Shown: piece after piece, positions 26,318-33,444 of the stretch | Layout: each line of letters opens with the position of its first letter | Numbering within the stretch: position 1 is the stretch's first letter | NCBI RefSeq assembly: GCF_026586795.1 | Contig: NZ_JAPFGY010000034.1 | Span: 1-33,444 of the forward strand | Length of the DNA stretch: 33,444 nt | DNA from: Erythrobacter sp. WG | GTDB lineage: Bacteria; Pseudomonadota; Alphaproteobacteria; Sphingomonadales; Sphingomonadaceae | Direction of reading: 5' to 3' | The notes under the pieces: model-generated | Told to the model about the DNA's origin: nothing | What the model saw: the letters and a program-made list of their open reading frames with translations, nothing else | Databases searched by the model: none | Position numbers and translations under genes: made by a program

Positions 26318-26352
26318 CAACGCCCGCCCCTCGTTACGAGGAGCGGGCGTTG
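26318..26352. terminator. Bidirectional terminator hairpin between zincin gene and tRNA-Arg
   Basis: A long stem (CAACGCCCGC-CCTCG pairing with CGAGG-GCGGGCGTTG) with a 3-4 base loop fills the gap between the convergent zincin gene and the tRNA. It begins one base after the encoded CCA of the tRNA. The A/T-flanked stem would serve both transcripts. Confidence 0.8.
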
Positions 26353-26353
26353 T

Positions 26354-26430
26354 TGGCGCACCCGAAAGGATTCGAACCTCTGACCCCCAGATTCGTAGTC
26401 TGGTGCTCTATCCAGCTGAGCTACGGGTGC
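26354..26430 (-). tRNA. tRNA-Arg (anticodon ACG)
   Basis: 77-nt tRNA with encoded CCA. The acceptor stem GCACCCG/CGGGTGC pairs fully. The D-arm is AGCTCAGCTGGATAGAGC. The anticodon stem CCAGA/TCTGG holds loop CTACGAA, giving anticodon ACG (inosine at 34 after editing) for CGU/CGC/CGA. The T-loop is TTCGAAT and the discriminator is G. It sits between the zincin and mutT genes. Confidence 0.97.
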
Positions 26431-26490
26431 GCGCTGAGGGGCGCCCAATAGGGGGGGCGTTCCGGCTTGGCAAGGCCCTTTCGCGCGCTG

Positions 26491-26901
26491 TCAGCGATTT
26501 TGGAACAGCCTTTCCGACAGGGCGACGTCGAGCGGCGGTCGCGGCAAGGCGAGCGCCTCGGCCGGAGTGAACCAGCCCACCGCCCCGCCCTCGAGCGCCT
26601 GTGGTTCGCCCTCCCAGGCTGCGAGCGTGTAAAGCAGGATGACAAGTCGCTGACCCTGCGCGCCAGCCGGACCTTCCGCAAATCCGGCGGGCGTGCAATG
26701 GTCGGCCCGGCACCGGATGCCGAGCTCCTCCTGCAGCTCGCGGATAAGAGATTCCACAGGCATTTCCGTGGGTTCCACCTTGCCGCCGGGGAACTCCCAG
26801 AGGCCCGCATGGGCCTTACCCTCGGGCCGGCGATGCATCAGCCAGCACCCGTCGCCACGGTGCAGCGCTCCGGCGACGACGGGTATCCATGCCGATGTCA
26901 T
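26491..26901 (-). CDS. mutT: 8-oxo-dGTP diphosphatase, MutT/Nudix
   Basis: Nudix hydrolase of 136 aa that removes oxidised nucleotides such as 8-oxo-dGTP from the pool and so prevents A:T to C:G changes. The Nudix box (residues 40-62, G-x5-E-x7-REUxEExGU) is complete: G40, E46, R54, E55, E58, E59, G61. WEFPGGKVE near 35-43 just before it is typical of MutT. ATG 26901 is used; the ribosome site is weak. Alternatives within the family (other NTP pyrophosphohydrolases) cannot be fully excluded. It lies 60 bases from tRNA-Arg and diverges from the flp array. Confidence 0.92.
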   Translation of the reverse strand: MTSAWIPVVAGALHRGDGCWLMHRRPEGKAHAGLWEFPGGKVEPTEMPVESLIRELQEELGIRCRADHCTPAGFAEGPAGAQGQRLVILLYTLAAWEGEPQALEGGAVGWFTPAEALALPRPPLDVALSERLFQNR

Positions 26902-26999
26902 GTCGGATTTCTTTCCAAGCTTGCCGCGCTCGTCAACGAATTCTTAACCGGCCTAACGGATTCTATGCGCGTCAAACCGAAAAGATAGGGGCGATCCCG

Positions 27000-27185
27000 G
27001 TGTTGTCGAATATCGCGAAAGATCTCGTGGACGACACGTCGGGTGCGACCGCCATCGAGTACGGTCTGATCCTTGCCCTCATCGCGATCGCCATCATCGC
27101 TTCTGTACAGAACGTGGCGGATACGACGATCGCGATGTGGAACATGGTAACAAACCGAAGTGTCAGTGCCATGAGCGGGGCCTGA
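27000..27185 (+). CDS. flp: Flp/type IVb pilin, divergent copy (first of four)
   Basis: Small prepilin of 61 aa. It has a short charged leader (VLSNIAKDLVDDTSG), a cleavage site after Gly15 and the Flp motif ATAIEYGLI with Glu and Tyr at +5 and +6 of the mature chain, followed by one hydrophobic helix. The C-terminal part (MWNMVTNRSVSAMSGA) differs from the other three copies. GTG 27000 has AGGGG about 10 bases upstream; TTG 27003 is an alternative. Processed by TadV/CpaA-type peptidase, Flp forms the tight-adherence pilus; no tad genes are in the window. This copy may be a minor pilin. Confidence 0.88.
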   Translation: MLSNIAKDLVDDTSGATAIEYGLILALIAIAIIASVQNVADTTIAMWNMVTNRSVSAMSGA

Positions 27186-27296
27186 AAATCTCCGATCCGG
27201 ATTAGGAATTTCTCAATAGGTGCTGATCTAGAGACCACTACAGCCCACCGTGACACAGGGGGGCCTCGGGTATCGAAGACCAACAGGAGACCAGAC

Positions 27297-27473
27297 ATGA
27301 CTTTCTTCAAGAACCTCGTCCGTGACGAACAGGGCGCCACCGCCATCGAATACGGCCTTATCGCCGCTCTGATCGCCGTCGCCGCGATCACCGCCATGAG
27401 CACGCTGGGCACCACCCTCTCGGGTACCTTCAGCAACGTGAACACCAAGATGACCCCGGGCGTGACCGCGTAA
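27297..27473 (+). CDS. flp: Flp/type IVb pilin (second of four)
   Basis: Prepilin of 58 aa, easily missed because it is under 60 codons. The leader is MTFFKNLVRDEQG, with cleavage before ATAIEYG, then the helix LIAALIAVAAITAMS and a short tail (SGTFSNVNTKMTPGVTA). ATG 27297 has AGGAGA 8 bases upstream. It is about 84% identical to the third copy. A strong intrinsic terminator follows 25 bases later, so it can be transcribed on its own and is a good candidate for the major pilin. The mature protein is made of one helix and assembles in the membrane-spanning Tad machine, whose genes are outside this window. Confidence 0.95.
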   Translation: MTFFKNLVRDEQGATAIEYGLIAALIAVAAITAMSTLGTTLSGTFSNVNTKMTPGVTA

Positions 27474-27497
27474 TCACGCGATCAGCTATGAGAATTG

Positions 27498-27527
27498 CGG
27501 CGGGGACCACAAATCCCCGCCGTTTTT
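27498..27527 (+). terminator. Intrinsic terminator after the second flp gene
   Basis: Perfect 9-base arms CGGCGGGGA/TCCCCGCCG with a 7-base loop are followed by five T. This is the clearest rho-independent terminator on the plus strand of the window. Confidence 0.93.
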
Positions 27528-27581
27528 CTTCCAGGATCATGTCCCGAACAAGACCGCTTTAAAACAGACGGAGAAACTGGT

Positions 27582-27597
27582 CGGCACCGGAAATGCA
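27582..27597 (+). promoter_or_regulatory. Weak sigma-54-like site upstream of the third flp gene
   Basis: CGGCACCGGAAATGCA has GG and GC at the -24/-12 spacing of the sigma-54 consensus TGGCACG-N4-TTGCA, about 100 bases before the pilin start. A single pattern match with no enhancer site identified. Confidence 0.2.
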
Positions 27598-27698
27598 AGG
27601 GTGTCGCACGACAAGGCGGATCAGCCAGTGGCACGAGGGGCAACCCGACGGCCGTCTGGGGGGACACGACTGATCCACAAGCAAGTCGGAGACCAGAC

Positions 27699-27875
27699 AT
27701 GACCTTGATCAAGAAACTCGCGATTGACGAGCAGGGCGCCACCGCCATCGAGTACGGCCTCATCGCCGCGCTCATCGCGGTTGCCGCCATCACCGCCATG
27801 AGCAACCTTGGCACCACGGTGAGCGGTACGTTCAGCAACGTTCGCACCAAGATGCAGCCCGGCGTCACCGCCTGA
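27699..27875 (+). CDS. flp: Flp/type IVb pilin (third of four)
   Basis: Prepilin of 58 aa. The leader is MTLIKKLAIDEQG, with cleavage before ATAIEYG. The helix is identical to the second copy, and the tail is SGTFSNVRTKMQPGVTA. Only about nine positions differ from copy two, mostly in the leader and tail, which shows a fairly recent duplication kept under selection. ATG 27699 follows GGAG at 8 bases, and the ten bases before the ATG (GAGACCAGAC) are the same as before copy two, so the duplication included the translation start. The frame can be read further upstream to 27495, but that region is the terminator and leader of the previous gene. Confidence 0.94.
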   Translation: MTLIKKLAIDEQGATAIEYGLIAALIAVAAITAMSNLGTTVSGTFSNVRTKMQPGVTA

Positions 27876-27907
27876 GCATCACCATCCTTCAAGACATCAT
27901 CATTCGG

Positions 27908-27937
27908 ACGGCGGGGAGCGATCCTCGCCGTTTCGTT
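27908..27937 (+). terminator. Terminator-like hairpin after the third flp gene
   Basis: Arms ACGGCGGGGA and TCCTCGCCGT pair with one wobble around a 4-base loop and are followed by TTCGTTTT. It has the same position and similar wording as the terminator after the second copy. Confidence 0.75.
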
Positions 27938-28083
27938 TTGAGCGATGCGCGCGCGGCGCGCAACCCGGGGCGATCACGGATGACCGGATCGACCAATCCT
28001 TACCATATCCGACGTAATCTCCGCATTTGAGCGACCGATCGACGGCCGACCTCACGTGACACGCTTCCTTGCGGAGAACCACC

Positions 28084-28263
28084 ATGATGCTCACCACTGC
28101 TCTCTGGCACGATCAGGAGGGAGCCACCGCGATCGAATACGGCCTGATCGCCGCCCTCATCGCCGTCGCCGCGATCACGGCGATGAGCGCGCTCGGCACG
28201 ACACTCTCAGGCACCTTCAGCAATATCGACAGCAAGATGACCCCGGGCGTGTCAGGCGCCTAG
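28084..28263 (+). CDS. flp: Flp/type IVb pilin (fourth of four)
   Basis: Prepilin of 59 aa. The leader MMLTTALWHDQEG differs from the others, but the core from GATAIEYG through AAITAMS is identical to copies two and three. The tail is SGTFSNIDSKMTPGVSGA. ATG 28084 has GGAGA 8 bases upstream; five codons of in-frame extension to 28069 are possible but lack a site. The G-A junction, Glu+5 and Tyr+6 are intact, so it should be processed and assembled like the others. It converges on the M48 protease gene, 37 bases away, with a hairpin between. Confidence 0.92.
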   Translation: MMLTTALWHDQEGATAIEYGLIAALIAVAAITAMSALGTTLSGTFSNIDSKMTPGVSGA

Positions 28264-28270
28264 GCCGCGC

Positions 28271-28298
28271 AGGCCCGCTGCGGCAACGCCGCGCGGGC
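28271..28298. terminator. Hairpin between the last flp gene and the M48 protease gene
   Basis: GGCCCGC and GCGGGCC form 7-base outer arms with further pairing inside (TGCGG/CCGC). It fills the 37-base gap between convergent genes. It has no T-run. Confidence 0.5.
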
Positions 28299-28300
28299 CA

Positions 28301-29776
28301 TCAACGCGCAGCACGCACCACCAGCTTGACCTTCTGGCCGGGCGTCACCTCTTCGCGGCTACCGAGCGCGTTCAGCACCCGGAAGCGATCCTCCTGCGCG
28401 CTGTCGAAAGCCATGCGCCGCGCAAGGCTCGCCACCGTGTCGCCGCGCGCCACGGTGACCACCTGGAGCTTTCTCGGCACCACCGAACCGGCCTCGGACG
28501 GGGTGATCCGCCGCATCGAACGGAACATCCCGTCGAAGGTGCCCGCCCGGCCCGCCGGCGCGATCGCGGCGAAGTGGAAGGCCTGGTCGCGGGCGAACTC
28601 ATAGCCCACCACCACGACATCGACCTGCTGGTTGCCGCTGTTCACCCGCGCGGTCCCGTAGACGGCCTGCAGGCCGTTGATCGTGGTGCGTTGGAGAGCG
28701 GTGGGCGCTAGCTGGCTGTTCTGCCCGCCAAGTGCCTGAAACTGCTGGCGCACATAGGTCTCGAGGTTGCCGCTGTAGGCCGCCGTCGTCAGCTGCGCCT
28801 GGCCGCCGCCCTGCCCCTGGATGCTCACCGCACGCGTCCCGTTCGTCATGTAGTAGCCCTGCGGCGCGGTGAAGGCGAAGCGCAGGGCCGGGTGGATGAA
28901 GGTGCTGCCCTCGATCACCCCCTGCTGCGGATCGTCGCCATAAAGCAGCCCGTCGATCCGGGTGAGGAAGGTGTCGCGGTTGGTGACGCCGCCGCCGTTG
29001 CCCGCTTTTTGCAGCGCGCTCTGCACGCGGCTCGCCGGGTCGGGGTGGGTCGAGGCCCAGGCCGGGACGCTCGCATTCTGCCCGGTGAGCCGCGCGTCGA
29101 GCGCGTTCTGCGCCGCGAGGCTCGCCAGCACCGTGCCCATCGCCCGCCGGTCATAGCCGGCGCGGGCGAGATACTGGATGCCCAGATCGTCCGCCTGCAA
29201 TTCCTGCTGACGCGAGAACCGCAGCGTCAGAAGCTGCGAGCCCTCCAGCAAACCGCGCGAAACCGTCTGCCCGATCTGCGAATCTCCTAACAGGATCGAG
29301 GAACCGATGGCGCCCAGCACGCCGAGGATCGAATTGCGCGTCGCCGCCTGCTGGCGCCGCTGCGAATGGCGCGCGGCAACATGGCCGACCTCGTGGCCCA
29401 GCACCGCGGCAAGCTCGGCTTCGCTGTTCATGAGCGAGACGAGCTGGCGGGTGGTGTAGATATAGCCGCCGGGCACCGCGAAGGCGTTGTTCACCGGCGA
29501 ATTGAGGAGGCTGACGGTGAAGGCGTCGCGCGCATTGCCGAGGCCGGATTGCACCGCGATGTTCTTGCCGACCTGTTCGACATAGGCGGCCTGCGGACCC
29601 GACATCGCGCCGCCGAACTCGGCGAGGAATTGCGGATGATACTGCGCGCCCTGCTGCGCCTCCTGCGGCGTGATCCGCCCGGCGGTCTGCGGCGCCTGGG
29701 CCTCGGCCGTCACGCACCCGGCGACTGCCACCGCCGCGATGCCGAAGGCGAGCGCCCTGCGTTTGTTGCGAGCCAT
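28301..29776 (-). CDS. M48-family metalloprotease lipoprotein with C-terminal LysM-like domain
   Basis: Envelope protease of 491 aa. A lipobox (AVAGC, Cys21) follows a signal peptide, so it is probably outer-membrane or periplasm-anchored. The zinc site is HEVGHVAARH with His128, Glu129 and His132; the third ligand lies in QQELQADDLG near 190-200. A long middle region of unclear fold follows, then a LysM-like stretch (VARGDTVASLARRMAF to VTPGQKVKL) in the last 55 residues that would bind peptidoglycan. This is the layout of BepA-like quality-control proteases, with LysM added in alphaproteobacteria. ATG 29776 has AAAGGGA about 7 bases upstream. It probably degrades misassembled outer-membrane proteins; this is inferred from family. 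Confidence 0.92.
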   Translation of the reverse strand: MARNKRRALAFGIAAVAVAGCVTAEAQAPQTAGRITPQEAQQGAQYHPQFLAEFGGAMSGPQAAYVEQVGKNIAVQSGLGNARDAFTVSLLNSPVNNAFAVPGGYIYTTRQLVSLMNSEAELAAVLGHEVGHVAARHSQRRQQAATRNSILGVLGAIGSSILLGDSQIGQTVSRGLLEGSQLLTLRFSRQQELQADDLGIQYLARAGYDRRAMGTVLASLAAQNALDARLTGQNASVPAWASTHPDPASRVQSALQKAGNGGGVTNRDTFLTRIDGLLYGDDPQQGVIEGSTFIHPALRFAFTAPQGYYMTNGTRAVSIQGQGGGQAQLTTAAYSGNLETYVRQQFQALGGQNSQLAPTALQRTTINGLQAVYGTARVNSGNQQVDVVVVGYEFARDQAFHFAAIAPAGRAGTFDGMFRSMRRITPSEAGSVVPRKLQVVTVARGDTVASLARRMAFDSAQEDRFRVLNALGSREEVTPGQKVKLVVRAAR

Positions 29777-29881
29777 CTTCAGTCCCTTTTGCTGCTCGTC
29801 CCGTCCTTAGGCACAAACCCTATCGGGATCTTTGATCTGAGCAAGGGCCTGCCTGATCGGACCTTAACTTGGGATGGCCGG

Positions 29882-30826
29882 TCAGCCGCCGATGGCGAGG
29901 AAGCGTTGTTCGCGCGCGGCGATCAGTTGTTCGGCCGAGCCCGTCGCCAGCGTATCGAGCTCCTCGGCCAGCGCAACCGCGAGCATCCGCGCCGCCGCCG
30001 CCGGATCGCGATGCGCGCCGCCGACCGGCTCCTTCACGATGCGGTCGATGACGCCGAGACGCTTCAGGTCCTGCGCCGTCACCTTCATCGCCTGCGCCGC
30101 ATCGGGCGCCTTTTCCGAGGTGCGCCACAGGATCGAGGCGCAGCCTTCGGGGCTGATGACCGAATAGACGGCGTGTTCCAGCATCAGAACCCGGTTGGCG
30201 GAGGCGAGCGCCACCGCGCCGCCCGATCCGCCCTCGCCGACGATCGCGGCGACCATCGGCACCTCGAGCGCAAGGCAGGCCTCGGTCGCCCGCGCGATCG
30301 CCTCGGCCTGGCCGCGCTCCTCGGCCTCGATCCCGGGGAAGGCGCCCGAGGTGTCGACCAGCGTCACCACCGGGAGGCCGAATCGGCTCGCCATCTGCAT
30401 CAGGCGGATCGCCTTGCGATAGCCCTCGGGCTTGCCCATGCCGAAATTGTGGGCGATCCGGCTCTTGGTGTCGTTGCCCTTCTCGTGGCCGATCAGCATC
30501 ACCCGCCGCCCGCCAAGCCGCGCGAAGCCGCCCATGATCGCGAGGTCGTCGCCATAGAGGCGGTCGCCACCCAGCGGCATGAAGTCGGTGAAGGCCTGCG
30601 CCACATAGTCGCGGAAATGCGGGCGCTGGGGGTGCCGCGCGACCTGGGTCTTCTGCCACGGCGTCAGCGAGGCATAGGTGCTGGCGATGAGGTCCGCGCT
30701 CTTCGCCTCGAGCCGCCCGATCTCTCCGGCGACGTCGACGTCGTGCAGGGCGTTGACACTCCTGAGCTGCGCGATGCGCTCCTCGAGCGCGGCGACGGGC
30801 TTCTCGAAATCGAGGTAGGAAATCAT
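29882..30826 (-). CDS. accA: Acetyl-CoA carboxylase carboxyltransferase subunit alpha
   Basis: Alpha chain of the carboxyltransferase that, with AccD, makes malonyl-CoA for fatty acid synthesis. It is full length at 314 aa. Typical segments are MISYLDFEKPVAALEERIAQL at the N-terminus, GHEKGNDTKSRIAHNFGMGKPEGYRKA near 128-154, VDTSGAFPGIEAEERGQAEAIA, GEGGSGGAVAL and SPEGCASILWR. The last four make the CoA/carboxybiotin site. ATG 30826 follows xerD by ten bases, so they are likely co-transcribed. There is no clear ribosome site and no zinc finger (that is in AccD, which is not here). The xerD-accA pairing is common in alphaproteobacteria. Confidence 0.97.
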   Translation of the reverse strand: MISYLDFEKPVAALEERIAQLRSVNALHDVDVAGEIGRLEAKSADLIASTYASLTPWQKTQVARHPQRPHFRDYVAQAFTDFMPLGGDRLYGDDLAIMGGFARLGGRRVMLIGHEKGNDTKSRIAHNFGMGKPEGYRKAIRLMQMASRFGLPVVTLVDTSGAFPGIEAEERGQAEAIARATEACLALEVPMVAAIVGEGGSGGAVALASANRVLMLEHAVYSVISPEGCASILWRTSEKAPDAAQAMKVTAQDLKRLGVIDRIVKEPVGGAHRDPAAAARMLAVALAEELDTLATGSAEQLIAAREQRFLAIGG

Positions 30827-30836
30827 CGCAAGGGCG

Positions 30837-31724
30837 CTAGTCGGATGCGGGCCGGCTTGCAAGCGGGTGGCGGGAATTGACCAGCGCGACAAGCCTCGCG
30901 GGCTCGACATGGGTGTAGATCTGGGTGGTGGCGATGTCGGCATGGCCGAGCAGGGTCTGCAGCACGCGCAGGTCCGCCCCGCCCTCCAGCAGATGCGTTG
31001 CGAAGGCGTGGCGCAGCACGTGCGGGCTTATCGCGGCAGGATCGAGCCCGGCGCGCGCCGCCAGCGCCTTCAGCAGCTGGAACAGGCGCACGCGGGTGAG
31101 GTGCTCGCCCGGCTTGCCAGGGAACAGGTAGCGCGAGAAAGGGACCTGCGGGCGGAGCGTCAGCCACCGCCCCACTGCGTCGAGCGCGCGGCTGCCGACC
31201 GGCACCAGCCGCGAGGCGCCGCCCTTGCCCGTCACCGTCAGGAACGGCGCGTCGCGCGGCACGGCGTGGAGCGGCAGGCCGACGAGCTCGCTCGCGCGCA
31301 GGCCCGATCCGTAGAGCAGCTCGATCAGCGCCAGCAGGCGCACCGCCTTGGGGTCCTCGCCCGCCGCCTCCATCTCGGCGCGCGCGAACAGCGCAGCGAT
31401 CTCATCGTGGCCCATCACCTTGGGCAGCGGCCGGCGCAGGCGCGGCTGCGGCAACGCGCCCGAGGGATCGTCGCGCCGCCAGCCCTCGTCGATCGCGAAG
31501 CCGAAGAACTGCCGCAATGCCGAAGCCTTGCGCGCAACGCTGGCAGGCGCAAGGCGCGCCCATTCCCCCGCGAGGCTGCCGACCGCATTGCGATCCGCCG
31601 CCGCAAGGTCGCCGATCGCCTCCTCGGCCTGCCGAAGGTCGCGGGCGTAGGCGGCGAGCGTGTTGGCAGCCGCCCCGCGCTCGGCGGCGAGCATGGCGAG
31701 GAACGCCTCGGTCGCCGCGGACAT
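30837..31724 (-). CDS. xerD: Site-specific tyrosine recombinase XerD
   Basis: Tyrosine recombinase of 295 aa that resolves chromosome dimers at dif with XerC and FtsK. A SAM-like N-terminal core-binding domain (about 1-90) is followed by the catalytic domain. The six active residues are present: Arg143 (GSGLRASEL), Lys167, His235 and Arg238 (HVLRHAFATHLLEGGADL), His261 (LLGHADIATT), and nucleophile Tyr270 (IYTHV). It has the length and full catalytic set of Xer proteins rather than phage integrases, and it is in a housekeeping setting before accA. ATG 31724 overlaps the stop of the preceding gene by one base (TGATG). XerC versus XerD is judged by context, so the letter is less certain than the family. 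Confidence 0.92.
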   Translation of the reverse strand: MSAATEAFLAMLAAERGAAANTLAAYARDLRQAEEAIGDLAAADRNAVGSLAGEWARLAPASVARKASALRQFFGFAIDEGWRRDDPSGALPQPRLRRPLPKVMGHDEIAALFARAEMEAAGEDPKAVRLLALIELLYGSGLRASELVGLPLHAVPRDAPFLTVTGKGGASRLVPVGSRALDAVGRWLTLRPQVPFSRYLFPGKPGEHLTRVRLFQLLKALAARAGLDPAAISPHVLRHAFATHLLEGGADLRVLQTLLGHADIATTQIYTHVEPARLVALVNSRHPLASRPASD

Positions 31725-33444
31725 CAGCCCCGCGCCACAGCCTCGGCGGCGATCATCCGGGCCTCGGCCTCGAGCCCCACGCGGGTCAGCGCGGCGGTGA
31801 TGTGGTAGAGATGCAGCGGGGTCATCTGCTCCCAGCTCGCGCCCTGCATCCCGAGGCCCGCGAGCAACACCACCAGCGTCGGGTTGCCGACATTGGCGGC
31901 GCCGGAAATGGCGCGGGTCCAGCGGGTCTGCCGGGCAAGATCGACCCCGAGGTCGCCGCCCACCGAACTCGCGTCGCTCTCGCTCAGCCGGCCGAGCCCT
32001 GCGAGCCCGGCGACGAGAAAGGCGGATTTGCGCTGGCCCGCGCTGTTGTCGTTGCCGACGAAGCTTTCGACCGCGCCTTGCCCCACGCCCTCGCCGCCTG
32101 GAGCGGCGAGCGCGATCAGCGCCCAGGCAAGCGAGCCCTCGTCGACCACCCGGCCCCAGCGCACCGCGTTGTTGTCGAGCCCGGCAGCAAGCATCGCGGC
32201 GACAAGCTCGCCCGCCTCGCCCGCGTGCGCCGCATTCACGGGAATGCGCGCCGCGGCATAGGCGGTCAGCACCCGCGCGCCATACCCGTCCCCGCCGCCC
32301 AGCTTGTCGCCCGCGCCCCACAGGCGCTGCATCGCCGCGATGCGCGCGGCGGGATCGGCGGCAAGATAGGCTTCGCGCAGGGTTGCCGCGTGGGTCTGCG
32401 GGTCGCCGCTCGCGGCCGGATCGGCGAAGATCTCCGAATAGAGGTCGACCATCGCGGTCGCGGAGAGGATGCCCTCGCGTGCCGCGCGCCCGGCAAAGCC
32501 CGCGCGCTGGGCTGCGGGAAGCATCGGCAGCAGCGCACCGGCGCGGGCGTAGTAAGCCCCGCCGCGCGCTGTGAGCGCCGCATCGAGCAAGTCGCCGGGC
32601 ACCGGCTCGCCGACCGCATTGGCAAGGCCGAAGCGCCAGGGGTTGAGATCATCGACCCCCTGCCACTCGATCTGCACGCCGCGATTGCCGCGCCCCGCCG
32701 CCCCTGCAAAGCGGCGCGCGAGCAGCACGTCGATGCGCGGCGCCACTCCGCGGAACAGCGCCCGGTCGAGCTGCGTCGCCGCCAGCGCCGCCTCGCCCGC
32801 ATAGGCGTTGCAGATCGCCTGCCACATCTGCCACTCGCCATCCTCGCGCTGCGAGCCCTGGAGCCGCACCGCGGGGCACGCCCCGGTGATGTCGCCGCTC
32901 GCCAGATAGGCGGTGAGCGCCTCCTGCGTCAGCGCGGGCGACCAGTTGGCGGTATCGACATCCTGCACCACCGCTCGGGCGAGCGCGAATTCGCCGATGC
33001 GGTTGAGCACGCCCGCCCGCAAGGCGGCGAACTCGATCGGGTCCATACCGAGCGGCGCGGCCATGCGGCTGGCGAGCGCACGGCGGAGCAGGATGTGGCC
33101 CCAGCGCGAGACCATCTGGTTTTGCGTGCCGTTCAGCACCGCACGCACCAGCTTGTCCGACTGGTTGGCAAGCGCCACCGGCGGCAGCCCGCCCTCGTCC
33201 GCCGCCAGCACGCCGACCCGCGTCAGCGCGCGCTGGGCGCCCGGGGGGATGTCGCTCTTGGGCTTGAGCCCGAGCAGCGCGTCGAGCTCGTCGGTCGACA
33301 TGTTCTCGAGCTGCTCGAGGCTCGGCAGCCGGGCGAGGTCCTCGCGGCTGATGCTCGGCAGCGGGGGGAGCGTCGCGGGGTCGACCGCCACGCCCGGCAG
33401 CGGCTGGACGACCGGGCCGCTCGCCGGCGGCGCCGCACCCGGCG
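31724..33444 (-). CDS. Large hypothetical protein, 5' end beyond window edge (partial)
   Basis: The last 573 or so codons of a protein whose start lies past the right edge. The frame stays open to the last base, and the leading residues are Pro/Ala-rich (SGPVVQPLPGVAVDP). A signal peptide and linker outside the window are therefore likely, and the internal GTG at 33391 need not be the true start. The visible part is Ala-rich and helical with repeating antiparallel-helix character (AGVLNRIGEFALARAVVQDVD and similar segments), like a TPR/alpha-solenoid. I do not recognise the family, only that such a gene often precedes xerD in Erythrobacter-type genomes. Its stop overlaps the xerD start. An envelope scaffold role is speculation. 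Confidence 0.8.
   Translation of the reverse strand, partial: PGAAPPASGPVVQPLPGVAVDPATLPPLPSISREDLARLPSLEQLENMSTDELDALLGLKPKSDIPPGAQRALTRVGVLAADEGGLPPVALANQSDKLVRAVLNGTQNQMVSRWGHILLRRALASRMAAPLGMDPIEFAALRAGVLNRIGEFALARAVVQDVDTANWSPALTQEALTAYLASGDITGACPAVRLQGSQREDGEWQMWQAICNAYAGEAALAATQLDRALFRGVAPRIDVLLARRFAGAAGRGNRGVQIEWQGVDDLNPWRFGLANAVGEPVPGDLLDAALTARGGAYYARAGALLPMLPAAQRAGFAGRAAREGILSATAMVDLYSEIFADPAASGDPQTHAATLREAYLAADPAARIAAMQRLWGAGDKLGGGDGYGARVLTAYAAARIPVNAAHAGEAGELVAAMLAAGLDNNAVRWGRVVDEGSLAWALIALAAPGGEGVGQGAVESFVGNDNSAGQRKSAFLVAGLAGLGRLSESDASSVGGDLGVDLARQTRWTRAISGAANVGNPTLVVLLAGLGMQGASWEQMTPLHLYHITAALTRVGLEAEARMIAAEAVARG

Noticed and set aside
26212..26448. 78-codon minus-strand frame containing PVAQLDRAPDYESGG
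   Set aside because: This is the familiar false protein made by translating tRNA-Arg; the tRNA fold with anticodon ACG is clear.
26944..26957. CtrA-type site TTAA...TAAC upstream of the first flp gene
   Set aside because: The half-sites are TTAA and CTAAC with 5 bases between, not the 7 of the consensus TTAA-N7-TTAA, so it is no better than chance.

Overview
This is a G+C-rich window, roughly two-thirds G+C by eye, from the chromosome of an alphaproteobacterium. It most likely belongs to the Sphingomonadales, near Erythrobacter, Porphyrobacter or Altererythrobacter. The evidence is the gene order divL-like kinase / tsaE / amgK / murU / addB / addA / trxA, the accA-xerD pair, tandem Flp pilins, and the protein sequences. 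No phage, CRISPR array, insertion sequence or plasmid gene is visible. Most of the window is dense housekeeping sequence.

Layout. (1) At 1-1870 there is an accessory-looking end: a lower-G+C SAM-dependent methyltransferase (minus strand), then about 600 bases without an intact gene that hold a degraded Cys-rich reading frame. (2) At 1869-4052 there is a small hypothetical gene and two probable sulfur-compound permeases, YeeE/YedE-like and TauE/SafE-like, which converge and share a CTAG stop. (3) At 4074-7245 is secA, preceded on the same strand by a small exported Pro-rich protein placed like SecM. (4) At 7334-9351 argJ overlaps an inositol-monophosphatase-family gene; trxA converges on it. 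(5) At 9748-20909 (minus strand) is a tightly packed run, in transcription order: DivL-type kinase, tsaE, amgK, murU, addB, addA. Four of the five junctions overlap by a few bases. (6) At 21011-23100 ahcY and a peroxiredoxin diverge around an A+T-rich palindrome. (7) At 23146-25687 (minus) are cytochrome b561, a cytochrome c', a secreted protein of unknown function, and folE. (8) At 25899-26901 are a small zincin, tRNA-Arg(ACG) and mutT. (9) At 27000-28263 are four tandem flp pilin genes, two of them under 60 codons. (10) At 28301-33444 (minus) are an M48 lipoprotein protease with LysM, accA, xerD, and the 3' part of a large unknown gene that runs off the right edge.

How the genes work together. 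The divL-tsaE-amgK-murU-addBA run joins cell-cycle signalling, tRNA t6A modification, peptidoglycan sugar recycling (AmgK and MurU act in succession) and double-strand-break repair (AddAB). ahcY handles the product of methyltransferases. The cytochrome b561/c' pair looks like a small membrane-periplasm electron-transfer unit.

The points most worth a second look are: the exported Pro-rich peptide upstream of secA (candidate secretion monitor); the kinase with Tyr in place of the phospho-acceptor His (DivL signature); the four-gene flp array away from any visible tad genes; the YeeE-like permease without the third pore Cys; the ahcY/peroxiredoxin operator-like palindrome; and the foreign-looking methyltransferase with an appended C-terminal domain.
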